A stretch of 64,000 bases of DNA from Mesorhizobium sp. (lineage in GTDB: Bacteria > Pseudomonadota > Alphaproteobacteria > Rhizobiales > Rhizobiaceae). Made by a program: the position numbers and the translations under genes. A model generated the notes under the pieces. That model worked only from the letters and a program-made list of their open reading frames with translations. It was not told the DNA's origin and made no database searches. Where the stretch lies: contig SUGL01000011.1 of NCBI GenBank assembly GCA_004963905.1, forward strand, positions 98,429 to 162,428, in the 5' to 3' direction. This document shows, piece after piece, positions 1 through 10,689 of this stretch. How positions within the stretch are numbered: the first letter of the stretch is position 1; every line of letters starts with the position of its first letter.

Positions 1-185
1 AGCACGATGAGCCCGGCCAGTTCGGAGCCTTCCTCCAGAAGCCAGATCTCGCCGCGCTCGATGCGCGGGGCATAGTCCTCGGTGACCGGGATCGGCGGTG
101 CGCCGAGCAGGGCGGTATAGGGCGCATAGGCTTCCGTTGTCAGCGCGACGATGGCGGAGATATCTTCGGAGCGGGCTAGTCTCAT
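1..185 (-). CDS. GNAT family N-acetyltransferase, N-terminal part (runs off the window)
   Basis: The minus-strand frame opens with ATG at 185 and stays open to base 1, giving about 61 residues beginning MRLARSEDISAIVALTTEAY and containing EIWLLEEG followed by ELAGLIV. This is the usual start of a GNAT fold: first helix, then the beta2-beta3 hairpin. The acetyl-CoA loop would lie beyond the edge, so substrate class cannot be told. Its ATG overlaps the stop of the DUF302 gene by four bases (ATGA), suggesting translational coupling in a uvrA-DUF302-GNAT operon. Confidence 0.75.
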   Translation of the reverse strand, partial: MRLARSEDISAIVALTTEAYAPYTALLGAPPIPVTEDYAPRIERGEIWLLEEGSELAGLIV

Positions 186-591
186 GATTGATTGGTTCCA
201 GCGGCGGCCGAAACAACCTTATGCATCCCTGCGGCAATCGCCGCGACGGCATCGCGGCTGGTATCGCCGAGGCCATGCCGCTCGGCCAGCCACTGCGCTT
301 GGTTGTAAGACAGCCAGACCTTGCCCTGCGCATCTTCCCAGGCCAACGCCTTCACCGGCAGGTCGATGCCCGCAAGCTGCCGGTCCTGCATCAGCGGCGT
401 GCCGCCTTTGGGATGGCCAAAGATCAGCAATTCGGTCGGGCGCAGCGCGGCGCCAATTTCATGCGCGCCGGCTGCGTGATCGATGCGAGCGAAGACGCGC
501 AATCCGGCATGGATGATGGTATCGACCAGCCGGTCGATGGTTTCGGCCACGCCAAAACGGCTTTCAACGGAGACGAGGCCGTCATTCGTCA

Positions 592-592
<1 letters not shown>
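182..592 (-). CDS. DUF302 domain protein
   Basis: A protein of 136 residues. It has the DUF302 pattern: an N-terminal strand-helix stretch with RFGVAETIDRLVDTI, then GLRVFARIDHAAGA, then TELLIFGHPKGGTPLM and a central LPVKALAWEDAQGKVWLSY. No enzymatic role is established for this family. The start may be ATG at 592, sharing one base with the uvrA stop (TGATG), or GTG at 595. Either way it is translationally coupled to uvrA. It overlaps the downstream GNAT gene by 4 bp, so the three probably share a message. Confidence 0.85.
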
Positions 593-3513
<2,921 letters not shown>

Positions 3514-3675
3514 CGCCGGTCGCCGCCTCAGGTCTGGAATTTTGCTGGATTGGCGGGTTTGTCCCGGCCATCCTCTATGTAGGTAGTTTGGCCGCCGCGT
3601 CGAGAGACGCCACAATCTCGACGGAAGCGGCCAACTATGGGTTTAACCGTCTTTCACGCGAGCGGGCAAGCGGAA

Positions 3676-3704
3676 AGAACAAAGGCCGAACACGCTCCTG
3701 ACAA
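3676..3704 (-). promoter_or_regulatory. uvrA promoter with overlapping LexA (SOS) box
   Basis: On the minus strand a -35 TTGTCA (3699-3704), a 17-bp spacer and a -10 TGTTCT (3676-3681) can be read. The direct repeat GAAC-AAAGGCC-GAAC (plus strand 3677-3691; GTTC-N7-GTTC on the coding strand) covers the -10 region. GAAC/GTTC-N7 direct repeats are the known LexA operator type of alphaproteobacteria. It lies about 160 bp before the uvrA start. Bound LexA would block RNA polymerase, fitting DNA-damage induction. Confidence 0.7.
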
Positions 3705-4305
3705 AGCGCTGTGGAAACAAACGCCGTCTATTGCCGGCCTCACTGATCCGGTGGTGCTCGACTAACCCGCACGTAACCTCCCGGCGATCACATTTTTCGG
3801 TAATCGGCTACTGAACGGTTGACGCAGGCGACCCGCGGGAGCAGTCTCGGGTCGTCAGCGAAGCCGGCCGTCTTTCGATGGCCTCGCCACCCGAAGGTGG
3901 CCTGCGAGACGCCGCAGGCACTTGCGATTAGAGCTTCGTACGACAATGGTCGCAACGGACAGAAGGAGCGGAGCATGACGCCACCGGACAGTCCCTTGAG
4001 GCTCCACGCAAGGATGGAGCCGCGGCGGGCATAAGTGCCAGGGTGGCGTGAGCGCCGACCCGACAAACCGTGACCTGCCGATTCCTACAATCAGAGACCA
4101 TAGTCGGATCGTCGGCTGAAGGCCGCGTTGCATCCGAAACAGAACGCCGGCAGTCCACTCCCGGCCAAAGTTGGGTTTCAGATCCATGAAGGCCCCGTCC
4201 ACCTGCGGAAGCAGTGGCGGGGCTTACATTTTACGTCAGAAGTCGGGCGGTTGTTCTACCGTCTACATAATTCCGGACTGGGGCCGCGCTTTTCCCGGAA
4301 TTGCC
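3705..4305. other. gene-poor, structured intergenic stretch between uvrA and a secreted hypothetical
   Basis: No convincing protein gene is visible in about 600 bp. It contains adjacent hairpins: CCACC-CGAA-GGTGG at 3887-3900 and GCCTGCG-N6-CGCAGGC at 3900-3919. A possible 19-codon ORF at 3975-4034 (MTPPDSPLRLHARMEPRRA) sits behind the strong ribosome-binding site AAGGAGCGGAGC. I do not recognise a known RNA family; RNase P, tmRNA and 6S signatures were looked for and not seen. It may hold a small RNA or a leader peptide. Confidence 0.35.
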
Positions 4306-4587
4306 TCAGTGGTTGGGTGGCCTGATGCCGCCCGTTGCCATGTCGATGGTGATGCTGCCGGAAATCCTGACATCGGTATCGCCGATCTTGAACGTGCCGT
4401 TGCTGTCGGCGGGCTGCGCGTCGTCCGGTTCGGGCTGCGGGGCAGGTTTGGCAATACGATAGTCGCCGCTGACGCCTGGCAGTTTCTGCGTCGAGCCATC
4501 GTCGGCAAAGGCGGTGTTGGAGGCGATCAGCGCGACCGCGAGTGCCACTGCCGCAGCGACAAGTGGATTTCTGAACGAACGGATCAT
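4306..4587 (-). CDS. small secreted hypothetical protein
   Basis: 93 residues from ATG at 4587. The N-terminus MIRSFRNPLVAAAVALAVAL and the following IASNTAFA-DD form a clear Sec signal peptide with cleavage after AFA. The mature part, about 65 residues, is Pro/Asp rich and ends in a short beta-like stretch with IGDTDVRISGSITIDM. I do not recognise a family. An upstream in-frame start at 4638 is less likely because it would bury the signal peptide. It lies downstream of clpP on the same strand, 68 bp away. Confidence 0.7.
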   Translation of the reverse strand: MIRSFRNPLVAAAVALAVALIASNTAFADDGSTQKLPGVSGDYRIAKPAPQPEPDDAQPADSNGTFKIGDTDVRISGSITIDMATGGIRPPNH

Positions 4588-4655
4588 GCCGGGACTATAG
4601 AGGCGCGCCGAAAGCGAAGCCAGACGCGCGGCAATCAAATTGCCGCGCAGCGCTG

Positions 4656-5261
4656 TCAGGCCGCTTTCTTGCGCGTGTCGTAGACATGGTCGACGAGGCC
4701 CCAGGCCTTGGCTTCCTCGGCGGTCATGAAATAGTCGCGGTCGAGCGTGCGTTCGACCTCTTCATAGCTGCGGCCGCAATGCTTGGCATAGAGCTCGGTC
4801 ATATGGCGCTTGGTGCGGAGGATGTCCTCGGCATGGCGCTGGATGTCGGAGGCCTGGCCCTGAAAACCGCCGAGCGGCTGGTGCAGCACGATCCTGGTGT
4901 TGGGCAGAGCGATGCGCCGCCCCGGCGAGCCGGCCATCAAAAGGAACGAAGCCATCGACGCGGCAAAGCCCATGCACACCGTCGACACCGGACAGGAGAT
5001 GTACTGCATCGTGTCGTAGATGGCGAAGCCGCTGGTCACCACGCCGCCCGGCGAGTTGATGTAGATCGATATCTCCTTGTCGGGATGGTCCGATTCCAGC
5101 GACAGGAGCTGCGCGCAGACCAACGCCGAGACGCCGTCATTGATCTCGCCGTTGATGAAGACGATGCGCTCGCGCAGCAGCCGCGAGAAAATGTCGAAGG
5201 CGCGCTCGCCGCGGCTCGACTGCTCGATCACCATCGGCACCAGATTGGCAAAGGCGCTCAT
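4656..5261 (-). CDS. clpP: ATP-dependent Clp protease proteolytic subunit
   Basis: 201 residues. ClpP forms the double-heptameric serine protease chamber fed by ClpA or ClpX. The triad is readable: Ser102 in [11 protein letters not shown], His127 in [10 protein letters not shown] and Asp176 in LDRDYFM. The handle region [19 protein letters not shown] is also normal. The residue before the catalytic region is Cys ([10 protein letters not shown]) where many ClpPs have GQA, which may mark this as one of the several ClpP paralogues usual in rhizobia. It is monocistronic here; the partner genes clpS-clpA lie 55 kb away in the same window. Confidence 0.95.
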   Translation of the reverse strand: MSAFANLVPMVIEQSSRGERAFDIFSRLLRERIVFINGEINDGVSALVCAQLLSLESDHPDKEISIYINSPGGVVTSGFAIYDTMQYISCPVSTVCMGFAASMASFLLMAGSPGRRIALPNTRIVLHQPLGGFQGQASDIQRHAEDILRTKRHMTELYAKHCGRSYEEVERTLDRDYFMTAEEAKAWGLVDHVYDTRKKAA

Positions 5262-5286
5262 CGCAGATCTCCTCGGTTGTGTTTGG

Positions 5287-5763
5287 TCAGGCCGCGCGCA
5301 GCATCATGCAGGGCGCATTGGCGGCGGTCGGGTTCTTGCGCGCGTCGAGCGAAAGCCCGCAGCCGGCACCGGAAACGGCGAGGACAGGCTGCGCCACCGG
5401 CACGAAACCGTCATGGACGATGCGCAGGTGCGTGCCGCCGGAAACCGTGCGCGCGAGCATGAAGGTGACGATGCTGTCAAAGGCCGGCAACGGGTTGGTC
5501 GCGTCGTCGCGGGACCGCTCGTGCCAGGAATAACGCAGCCGCTTGCCGGGCTCGGCCTCGAGCACCTCGCATTCGATCGCTATGTCCGGCGCGGCAAAGG
5601 CGAAGCGCCTGCCGGTTTCGGGCTTCATGTCGTTCGGCATCATCCAGGCGGCGAGCAGTTCCGGCTCGGTCAGCGCCCGCCAGACCTTTTCCGGCGGGTC
5701 GGGAAGATCGCATTCGAAGCTGAGCGGCGCATTGGCCGCTTCCGGGTGTTTTGCAGTCGTCAT
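5287..5763 (-). CDS. SRPBCC (AHSA1-type) domain protein
   Basis: 158 residues. The START/Bet v1-like AHSA1 signature is seen in [28 protein letters not shown], then GRRFAF and [13 protein letters not shown], and [12 protein letters not shown] near the end. Such proteins bind small hydrophobic ligands or act as co-chaperone-like domains; no ligand can be named. Its start overlaps the stop of the upstream ArsR-type regulator by 4 bp (5760-5763). This is a very common ArsR-SRPBCC pair in which the regulator controls the operon. Confidence 0.88.
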   Translation of the reverse strand: MTTAKHPEAANAPLSFECDLPDPPEKVWRALTEPELLAAWMMPNDMKPETGRRFAFAAPDIAIECEVLEAEPGKRLRYSWHERSRDDATNPLPAFDSIVTFMLARTVSGGTHLRIVHDGFVPVAQPVLAVSGAGCGLSLDARKNPTAANAPCMMLRAA

Positions 5764-6074
5764 TGGTCCATTTCCTTCAGAACCGTCTTCAACCTCTCGA
5801 TGCGCTCCGGCCAGAAGGCGCGGTAGCGTTCGATCCAGCCGAGCAGAGGATCGAGCCCTTGCGGGTCGGCGCGATAATAGGCGTTGCGGCCGGCGCGCCG
5901 CTCGACTACGAGACCGGCGCCGCGCAGCACGGCAAGATGCTGCGAGACCGCCGGCTGCGACACGCTCATGCCGGCGCGCAGCTCGGACACCGTCAGTTCG
6001 CTGGCCGCCAGCCGCTCATAGACGGCGCGCCGTGTCGGATCGGCCAGTGCCCGGAAAATCTCTGCTTCGATCAT
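5760..6074 (-). CDS. ArsR-family winged-helix transcriptional regulator
   Basis: 104 residues. The winged helix is plain: IFRALADPTRRAVYERLAAS, the recognition helix in SVSQPAVSQHLAVLRGAGLV, then the wing VERRAGRNAYYRADPQGLDPL. No Cys metal-site motif (such as CxC in helix 3) is present, so it is probably not a classical metal sensor. It belongs to the subgroup paired with SRPBCC proteins. It is translationally coupled to the downstream SRPBCC gene and probably autoregulates. Confidence 0.9.
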   Translation of the reverse strand: MIEAEIFRALADPTRRAVYERLAASELTVSELRAGMSVSQPAVSQHLAVLRGAGLVVERRAGRNAYYRADPQGLDPLLGWIERYRAFWPERIERLKTVLKEMDQ

Positions 6075-6118
6075 AGATGAAGCATAAGTCGATACTTATT
6101 GGTTTGGCAAGTGCCCTT

Positions 6119-6499
6119 TTAGGGCGTCCAGCGTTTCAACGGTTCCGCGGCTCCGTCGAAGCTTGCCTCGAAGATCGGCGACGCGAGCACGGCATGGATG
6201 TGAAGCGTGCCGGAGCCGACGTTTCGAAAGCCATGTTTGCAGTGCGCGGGAATGATCAGCGACTGCCCCGCGCTGAGCACGGCCTGCCGGTCGTCGACCC
6301 ACATTTCGGCTTCGCCGGCAATCACCGTCAGCACTTCTTCGACCGTGTGCTTATGCGTCGGCGCGCCGGCGCCTGGTCCGACCCACTGCTCGAATATGCA
6401 AAGGCCGGCCGCGCCATTGGCGGCGGCAACATGCATGCGGGTCTCGACTCCGGCCCGCCACGTTTCGCGCGGCTGGTCCTCATGCGAAACAATGATCAT
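6119..6499 (-). CDS. cupin-domain protein
   Basis: 126 residues from ATG at 6499, chosen because AAAGGGGG lies just upstream; the frame continues much further back through ssb antisense. Cupin motif 1 is read as APTHKHTVEEVLTVIAGEAEMW and motif 2 as SLIIPAHCKHGFRNVG, supplying His and Glu metal ligands of a single small beta-barrel. The function (dioxygenase, isomerase or sensor) is not deducible. It is divergent from ssb, and the roughly 195-bp spacer carries the ssb SOS promoter. Confidence 0.85.
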   Translation of the reverse strand: MIIVSHEDQPRETWRAGVETRMHVAAANGAAGLCIFEQWVGPGAGAPTHKHTVEEVLTVIAGEAEMWVDDRQAVLSAGQSLIIPAHCKHGFRNVGSGTLHIHAVLASPIFEASFDGAAEPLKRWTP

Positions 6500-6553
6500 T
6501 CCGATATCCCCCTTTGTTTCCTGCGCAGGAATACCACCTGTTGCTGACATTCC

Positions 6554-6593
6554 TTGACAGAAGTAGCGGTCGAGACTAGAACGAAAAGAGAAC
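6554..6593 (+). promoter_or_regulatory. ssb promoter with overlapping LexA (SOS) box
   Basis: The -35 TTGACA (6554-6559), a 17-bp spacer and the -10 TAGAAC (6577-6582) are followed by GAAC-GAAAAGA-GAAC at 6579-6593, a perfect direct-repeat alphaproteobacterial SOS box overlapping the -10 element. The arrangement mirrors that of uvrA and predicts LexA repression of ssb. The ssb start is about 100 bp downstream. Confidence 0.78.
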
Positions 6594-6694
6594 AAAAACC
6601 TTGTGGGAAAAGCCAGCCTTTGCGGGCATGGGTGGCCCGTAGGCTGTAAGGTGAGCGACTTAAAATTTGTTTCGGATGAGCGCGGAGAAGTACG

Positions 6695-7210
6695 ATGGCG
6701 GGTAGCGTCAATAAGGTCATTCTGGTTGGCAATCTCGGAGCGGACCCTGAAATCCGCCGGCTGAATTCGGGCGATCCGGTCGTCAACATCCGTATCGCCA
6801 CCTCGGAAAGCTGGCGCGACAAGAATTCCGGCGAGCGCAAGGAGAAGACCGAGTGGCATAACGTCGTCATCTTCAACGACCAGATCGCCAAGGTCGCCGA
6901 GCAGTATCTGAAGAAGGGCATGAAGGTCTATGTCGAGGGCCAGCTGCAGACGCGCAAATGGCAGGATCAGACCGGCAACGACCGCTACACGACCGAGGTC
7001 GTGCTGCAGAAGTTCCGCGGCGAATTGCAGATGCTCGACGCGCGCGGCGAAGGCGGCGGCCAGGTCGGCAATTATTCCGGCGGCAATAGCCGCGGCTCCG
7101 ATTTCGGCCAGTCGGGCCCGAACGAGGGCTTCAGCCGTGGCGGCGGTGGCGGCTCCAGGGGCGGTGGCGGCGGCTCGTCGCGCGAGCTGGACGACGAGAT
7201 TCCGTTCTGA
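6695..7210 (+). CDS. ssb: single-stranded DNA-binding protein
   Basis: 171 residues. An OB fold occupies roughly 1-110 ([53 protein letters not shown]). It is followed by a Gly/Ser-rich flexible linker with poly-Gly runs and the acidic tip DDEIPF that recruits partner proteins. SSB coats single-stranded DNA in replication, repair and recombination. The start follows GGAGAAGTACG. In many Rhizobiales ssb lies between uvrA and gyrA; here that order is kept but several accessory genes intervene. Confidence 0.97.
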   Translation: MAGSVNKVILVGNLGADPEIRRLNSGDPVVNIRIATSESWRDKNSGERKEKTEWHNVVIFNDQIAKVAEQYLKKGMKVYVEGQLQTRKWQDQTGNDRYTTEVVLQKFRGELQMLDARGEGGGQVGNYSGGNSRGSDFGQSGPNEGFSRGGGGGSRGGGGGSSRELDDEIPF

Positions 7211-7247
7211 GAACCGAGACCGCGTGGCAAGCATCTGAGGAGAGGGG

Positions 7248-7646
7248 ATGTCGCTCGGGCCGCTTCTATCCGCGCCGCCTCCCATTCCATGGCATGCGTT
7301 CGCGGCTCTTGCCGCGCTGGCGGTGGGCGGCGCCCAGCTGGCGCTGCCGAAAGGCACGACGCGCCATCGCGTAATGGGCTATCTCTGGGCGGCGCTGATG
7401 CTGGTCATCGCCGTCTCGAGCTTCTGGATCCAGCAGATCCAGCTGATCGGGCCGTTCAGCCCGATCCACGTCCTGTCCATCCTGGTGGTCGTCACCGTGC
7501 CGCTGGCGGTGTGGCATGCGCATACCCATAAGGTGGCCGCGCATCGCGGCGTCATGATCAAGCTCTACTTGTTCGCGCTGGTCGGCGCCGGCATCTTCAC
7601 CTTGCTGCCCGGACGTATCATGCATGCCGTGGTGTTCGGGCAGTAG
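7248..7646 (+). CDS. DUF2306-type small integral membrane protein
   Basis: 132 residues with four predicted membrane segments (about 15-33, 45-61, 72-90 and 105-122). Conserved-looking His residues lie between segments (GTTRHRVMGYLWAALM, SPIHVLSILVV, HAHTHKVAAHRGVMIKLY). This pattern matches DUF2306 predicted membrane proteins, whose function is unknown; the histidines suggest possible haem or metal contact, which is inference. A good ribosome-binding site (GAGGAGAGGGG) precedes the ATG. It lies 37 bp after ssb on the same strand. Confidence 0.75.
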   Translation: MSLGPLLSAPPPIPWHAFAALAALAVGGAQLALPKGTTRHRVMGYLWAALMLVIAVSSFWIQQIQLIGPFSPIHVLSILVVVTVPLAVWHAHTHKVAAHRGVMIKLYLFALVGAGIFTLLPGRIMHAVVFGQ

Positions 7647-7676
7647 GGCAGCCACGGCTTCGCAAGGAAGAATGCA

Positions 7677-8099
7677 ATGAAAGCACGCGTCAAATGGGTC
7701 GAGGAACGCACCTTTGTCGGCGAGTCCGGCAGCGGTCACAAGGTCGTGCTGGGCACGGCGCATGGGCCGGAAGGCCGAACGCCGGGACCAAGCCCGATGG
7801 AGCTGGTGCTGATCGGCACCGGCGGCTGCTCGGCCTATGACGTCGTCCACATCCTCGAAAAGGGCCGCGAGGCGGTCGAGGACTGCGTGGTCGAGCTCGA
7901 TGCCGATCGCGCGGAAACCGAGCCGCGCGTCTTCACCCGCATCCACATGCATTTCATCGTCAAGGGCCGGGCGCTGTCGCGCGACAAGGTGAAACGCGCG
8001 ATCGACCTCTCGATCGAGAAATATTGCTCGGCGACGGCCATGATGGCCAAGACGGCGACCGTCACGCATGATTTCGAGGTCGTCGATGCGGCCAAATAA
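7677..8099 (+). CDS. OsmC/Ohr-family protein
   Basis: 140 residues. The OsmC fold is recognised from GRTPGPSPMELVLIGTGGC and the two reactive cysteines Cys51 (GGCSAYDVV) and Cys117 (EKYCSATAMM). In this family the two cysteines reduce organic hydroperoxides in a thiol-dependent reaction. It is the YhfA/OsmC-like subgroup rather than classical Ohr. It stands 30 bp behind the DUF2306 gene and may share its transcript. Confidence 0.9.
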   Translation: MKARVKWVEERTFVGESGSGHKVVLGTAHGPEGRTPGPSPMELVLIGTGGCSAYDVVHILEKGREAVEDCVVELDADRAETEPRVFTRIHMHFIVKGRALSRDKVKRAIDLSIEKYCSATAMMAKTATVTHDFEVVDAAK

Positions 8100-8104
8100 G
8101 GGAA

Positions 8105-8150
<46 letters not shown>

Positions 8151-8158
8151 GGTGCCGC

Positions 8159-8788
8159 TCAGGCGGCCATCAGCGCCCTGACGCCGTCAGCCACGAACTG
8201 CACGGCGAGCGCCGCCAGGATGACGCCGAGCAACCGCGTCAGGATCGAGCGGCCGGTCTGGCCGAGGATGCGGTCGATGCGCTCGGCGAGCACAAAGACC
8301 AGGTAGGTGAGGACAAGACAGATCGCGATGATGCCGACCAGCGCGGCTTGAGCGCTAAAACCCTCGAAATGTCCCGACAGCAGCACGGTCGCCGAGATCG
8401 CGCCGGGGCCGGCGATCAGCGGGATCGCCAGCGGGAAGGCGGCGATGTTGTGGATCATGTCCTTGGTGATGGCGACGTCGCCGATCTTCTCCTTGCGGTC
8501 TTGCCGGCGCTCGAAAACCATTTCGAAGGCGATGAAGAAGAGCAGGAAGCCGCCGGCGACGCGGAAGGCCGGCAGCGTGATGCCGAACACCGACAGGATC
8601 GAGGCACCGGCGAGCGCGAACAGCGCCATCACCAGGAAGCCGATCACCGAGGCGCGGACGGAAACCTGCTGACGCTCCTCGCGGTTCATGCCGCGCGTCA
8701 CCGCGAGGAAGAGCGGCGCCAGACCCGGCGGGTCGATGGTCACCAGGATGGTGACGAAGGCGTTGAACAGGCTGTCGAAACTCGGCAT
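8159..8788 (-). CDS. MarC-family integral membrane protein
   Basis: 209 residues from ATG at 8788, with six hydrophobic segments. Family landmarks are FVTILVTIDPPGLAPLFLAV at the N-terminus, GGFLLFFIAFEMVF in the third segment and FPLAIPLIAGPGAISATVLL in the middle. MarC/YhcE proteins are inner-membrane proteins of uncertain transport function; the old link to multiple antibiotic resistance was not upheld. It converges on the OsmC gene across the heptamer array. Confidence 0.9.
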   Translation of the reverse strand: MPSFDSLFNAFVTILVTIDPPGLAPLFLAVTRGMNREERQQVSVRASVIGFLVMALFALAGASILSVFGITLPAFRVAGGFLLFFIAFEMVFERRQDRKEKIGDVAITKDMIHNIAAFPLAIPLIAGPGAISATVLLSGHFEGFSAQAALVGIIAICLVLTYLVFVLAERIDRILGQTGRSILTRLLGVILAALAVQFVADGVRALMAA

Positions 8789-8905
8789 CGCTGGTCCCCT
8801 CCCGCCGGGCGAAGCCCAAGCCCCGCAATTGGTAGAGCAAAGCCGGGGCGCTGGAAACAGGCGCGACAGAAATGGTGTGCGAAGCTGTGAAAGCTGGCGG
8901 GACAG

Positions 8906-9105
8906 CGCCCCCCTCTGTCCTGCCCGTCCTGCGCAGCAGCTGCGCTGCAGCTTCGGAGGGTGAACCGGACATCTCCCCCACAAGGGGGGAGATCGGATGC
9001 CGCATCGGCCTTCGCCAATCACTAGCATGCAGGAAGGGCGCCGTCGCCGAAACTGCCAATCTCCCCCCAAGTGGGGGAGATGCCCGGCAGGGCAGAGGGG
9101 GGCGC
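8906..9105. repeat. about 200-bp inverted intergenic repeat element
   Basis: The ends are inverted: a GCGCCCCCCTCTG-type sequence begins at 8906, and its near complement, ending in GAGGGGGGCGC, lies at 9082-9105. Inside are two further hairpins with identical arms: ATCTCCCCC-N5-GGGGGAGAT at 8971-8993 and at 9059-9081. The layout is typical of short palindromic mosaic repeats in rhizobial intergenic regions. No ORF of its own is present. It fills most of the 367-bp gap between marC and the next gene. Confidence 0.7.
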
Positions 9106-9155
9106 GAAGGATCGCTACGGCTCTTTTTTCGTGCCGCTGCGATCTTCGGTGGTCA

Positions 9156-9686
9156 TCAACTCTCACCCACCCGCCGCGCGAGGAACTCGACCTCGATGCG
9201 CCAGGTCTCGCCGCCGTCATGCGAACGCTCGCCCAGCCAGCGGAACGAGTTCTGGGTGATGCGCGAAAAGCTCCAGCGTACCGAGGACCCGGTGTCATCG
9301 ACGCCTTGCTGGACGATCGTGTCACCCTCGCCACGGCCGAGCTGGCGGCTGAAATAGCGGCTGCGCGGATCGCTCCAGAAGATGTGCCAGGCATCGATGC
9401 CGGGATCGTAGACGCGCAGCGTTGTGCCATAGAAAGTCCAGGGACCGAGGGAGGGCGAGGGGCTGGCGTCCCGGGCGGGCAATATCCAGACGTCCTGCAC
9501 CGCCTTGCCTTCCAGGACCCAGCCGAAATGCACCTCGCCGCGTCCGGTAAGCCGGGTGCCGTCCTCGAGAGTGCGTGTGGCGTCGAATGTCCAGGCGCCG
9601 ACGAAGCGGCCGTAGAGCTTGAGCTTCTCGGCAAGGTCCGGATCGGGGCCGTCGCTGTGCAGGGCTTCAGCAAAAGGATCGGTCAT
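9156..9686 (-). CDS. hypothetical protein, DUF1579-like beta-barrel
   Basis: 176 residues, cytoplasmic, with alternating beta-like stretches: LKLYGRFVGAWTFDATRTL, GRGEVHFGWVLEGKAVQDVW, TLRVYDPGIDAWHIFWSDP, and a C-terminal WSFSRITQNSFRWLGERS then WRIEVEFLARR. The pattern of a start like 'G-W-T/F' followed by paired strands resembles DUF1579 or lipocalin-like proteins of unknown role. It is divergent from the neighbouring AraC-type regulator gene, which may control it. Confidence 0.65.
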   Translation of the reverse strand: MTDPFAEALHSDGPDPDLAEKLKLYGRFVGAWTFDATRTLEDGTRLTGRGEVHFGWVLEGKAVQDVWILPARDASPSPSLGPWTFYGTTLRVYDPGIDAWHIFWSDPRSRYFSRQLGRGEGDTIVQQGVDDTGSSVRWSFSRITQNSFRWLGERSHDGGETWRIEVEFLARRVGES

Positions 9687-9770
9687 GTTGCTGCCTCGTT
9701 TGTCAGGAGAGGGGAAGCAATAGGGGCTTGGCCGGGTTCTGCGCTTGGGAAAAATTGCTATTTTTCGCCC

Positions 9771-10627
9771 ATGACGACGACGCCCATGACGACGACCGAG
9801 AAAAATCTTGCCTCTGGGCCTGGCTGGCAGGTGTCAGACGTGATCTGCACGGCTCGCGCCGGCGACCGGCCCTTCGAGGAACAGCATCGCTGTTTTTGCG
9901 TCGCCGCCGTGACCAGGGGCACGTTCCGCTACCGGACGCGGCAGGGCACGGTGATGCTTGCTCCCGGCGCCGTCCTGCTCGGAAATCCCGGCGCCTGCTA
10001 CGAATGCGGCCACGAACATGGCGCCGGCGACCGCTGCCCCATTTTTCGCCGGCCTATATGGAGCGCGTCGTCGCCGACACGCCCGGCGGGAGGCGGCTCG
10101 GCTTCGCCGGCCCGCGCCTGCCGCCCTTGCCGGCGCTGGCATCATTGCTGGCGCAAGCGGAGGCCGCGCGGGAAACGAACGACGGCGAAGCGTTCGAAGA
10201 ACTCGGCCTGCGCATCGCCGGCGCGGTCGTCGCGGCTGCGCACGATTCCAGGGTGGCATCCGCACCCGGCCGCCGCGACCAGAAACGCGTTGCCGAGGCG
10301 GTGCGCCTGATAGAGCTCAACGCCGAACGGCCGTTGTCGCTGACCGAGCTCGCCGACGGCACGGCGACCAGCCCGTTTCACTTCCTGCGCACGTTCCGGC
10401 ACGTCGCCGGCATGACGCCCTATCAGTTCCTGCTGAGGACCAGGCTGCACCGAGCCGCCGTGCGGCTGCGCGTGTCGAACGAAGCGATCTCGACGATCGC
10501 TTTCGACGCCGGCTTCAACGACCTGTCGACCTTCAATCGGCGGTTCAAGCGCGAGATGGGCGAGGCGCCCGGCGCCTATCGCGCCCACGGCGTCAGAGCG
10601 ATCCGGCGCTTCACTGAACCGCTCTAA
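9771..10627 (+). pseudogene. AraC-family transcriptional regulator, frameshifted
   Basis: The N-terminal half reads in one frame from ATG 9771 (VSDVICTARAGDRPFEEQHR ... NPGACYECGHEHGAGDRC), a cupin-like AraC sensor domain. The rest reads in another frame (FSPAYMERVVADTPGGRR onward), ending in an intact double helix-turn-helix with PLSLTELADGTATSPFHFLR and FDAGFNDLSTFNRRFKREMG. The switch lies between about 10030 and 10050, near CCCC-A-TTTTT, and is explained by loss of one base. It may be a real pseudogene or a base-call error in a homopolymer. It is divergent from the hypothetical at 9156-9686. Confidence 0.8.
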
Positions 10628-10689
10628 CCGTTTGTTTTGAAAACGCTACGCACTTTCCTGGGATTGCACCAGCCAATGGGATGCACCCG

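Noticed and set aside
3514-3615. Longer N-terminus for uvrA
   Set aside because: The in-frame extension is Arg-rich and unlike UvrA; ATG 3513 matches the conserved [16 protein letters not shown] start.
3705-4305. Known structural RNA (RNase P RNA, tmRNA, 6S RNA)
   Set aside because: Signature segments of these RNAs could not be found; only generic hairpins are present.
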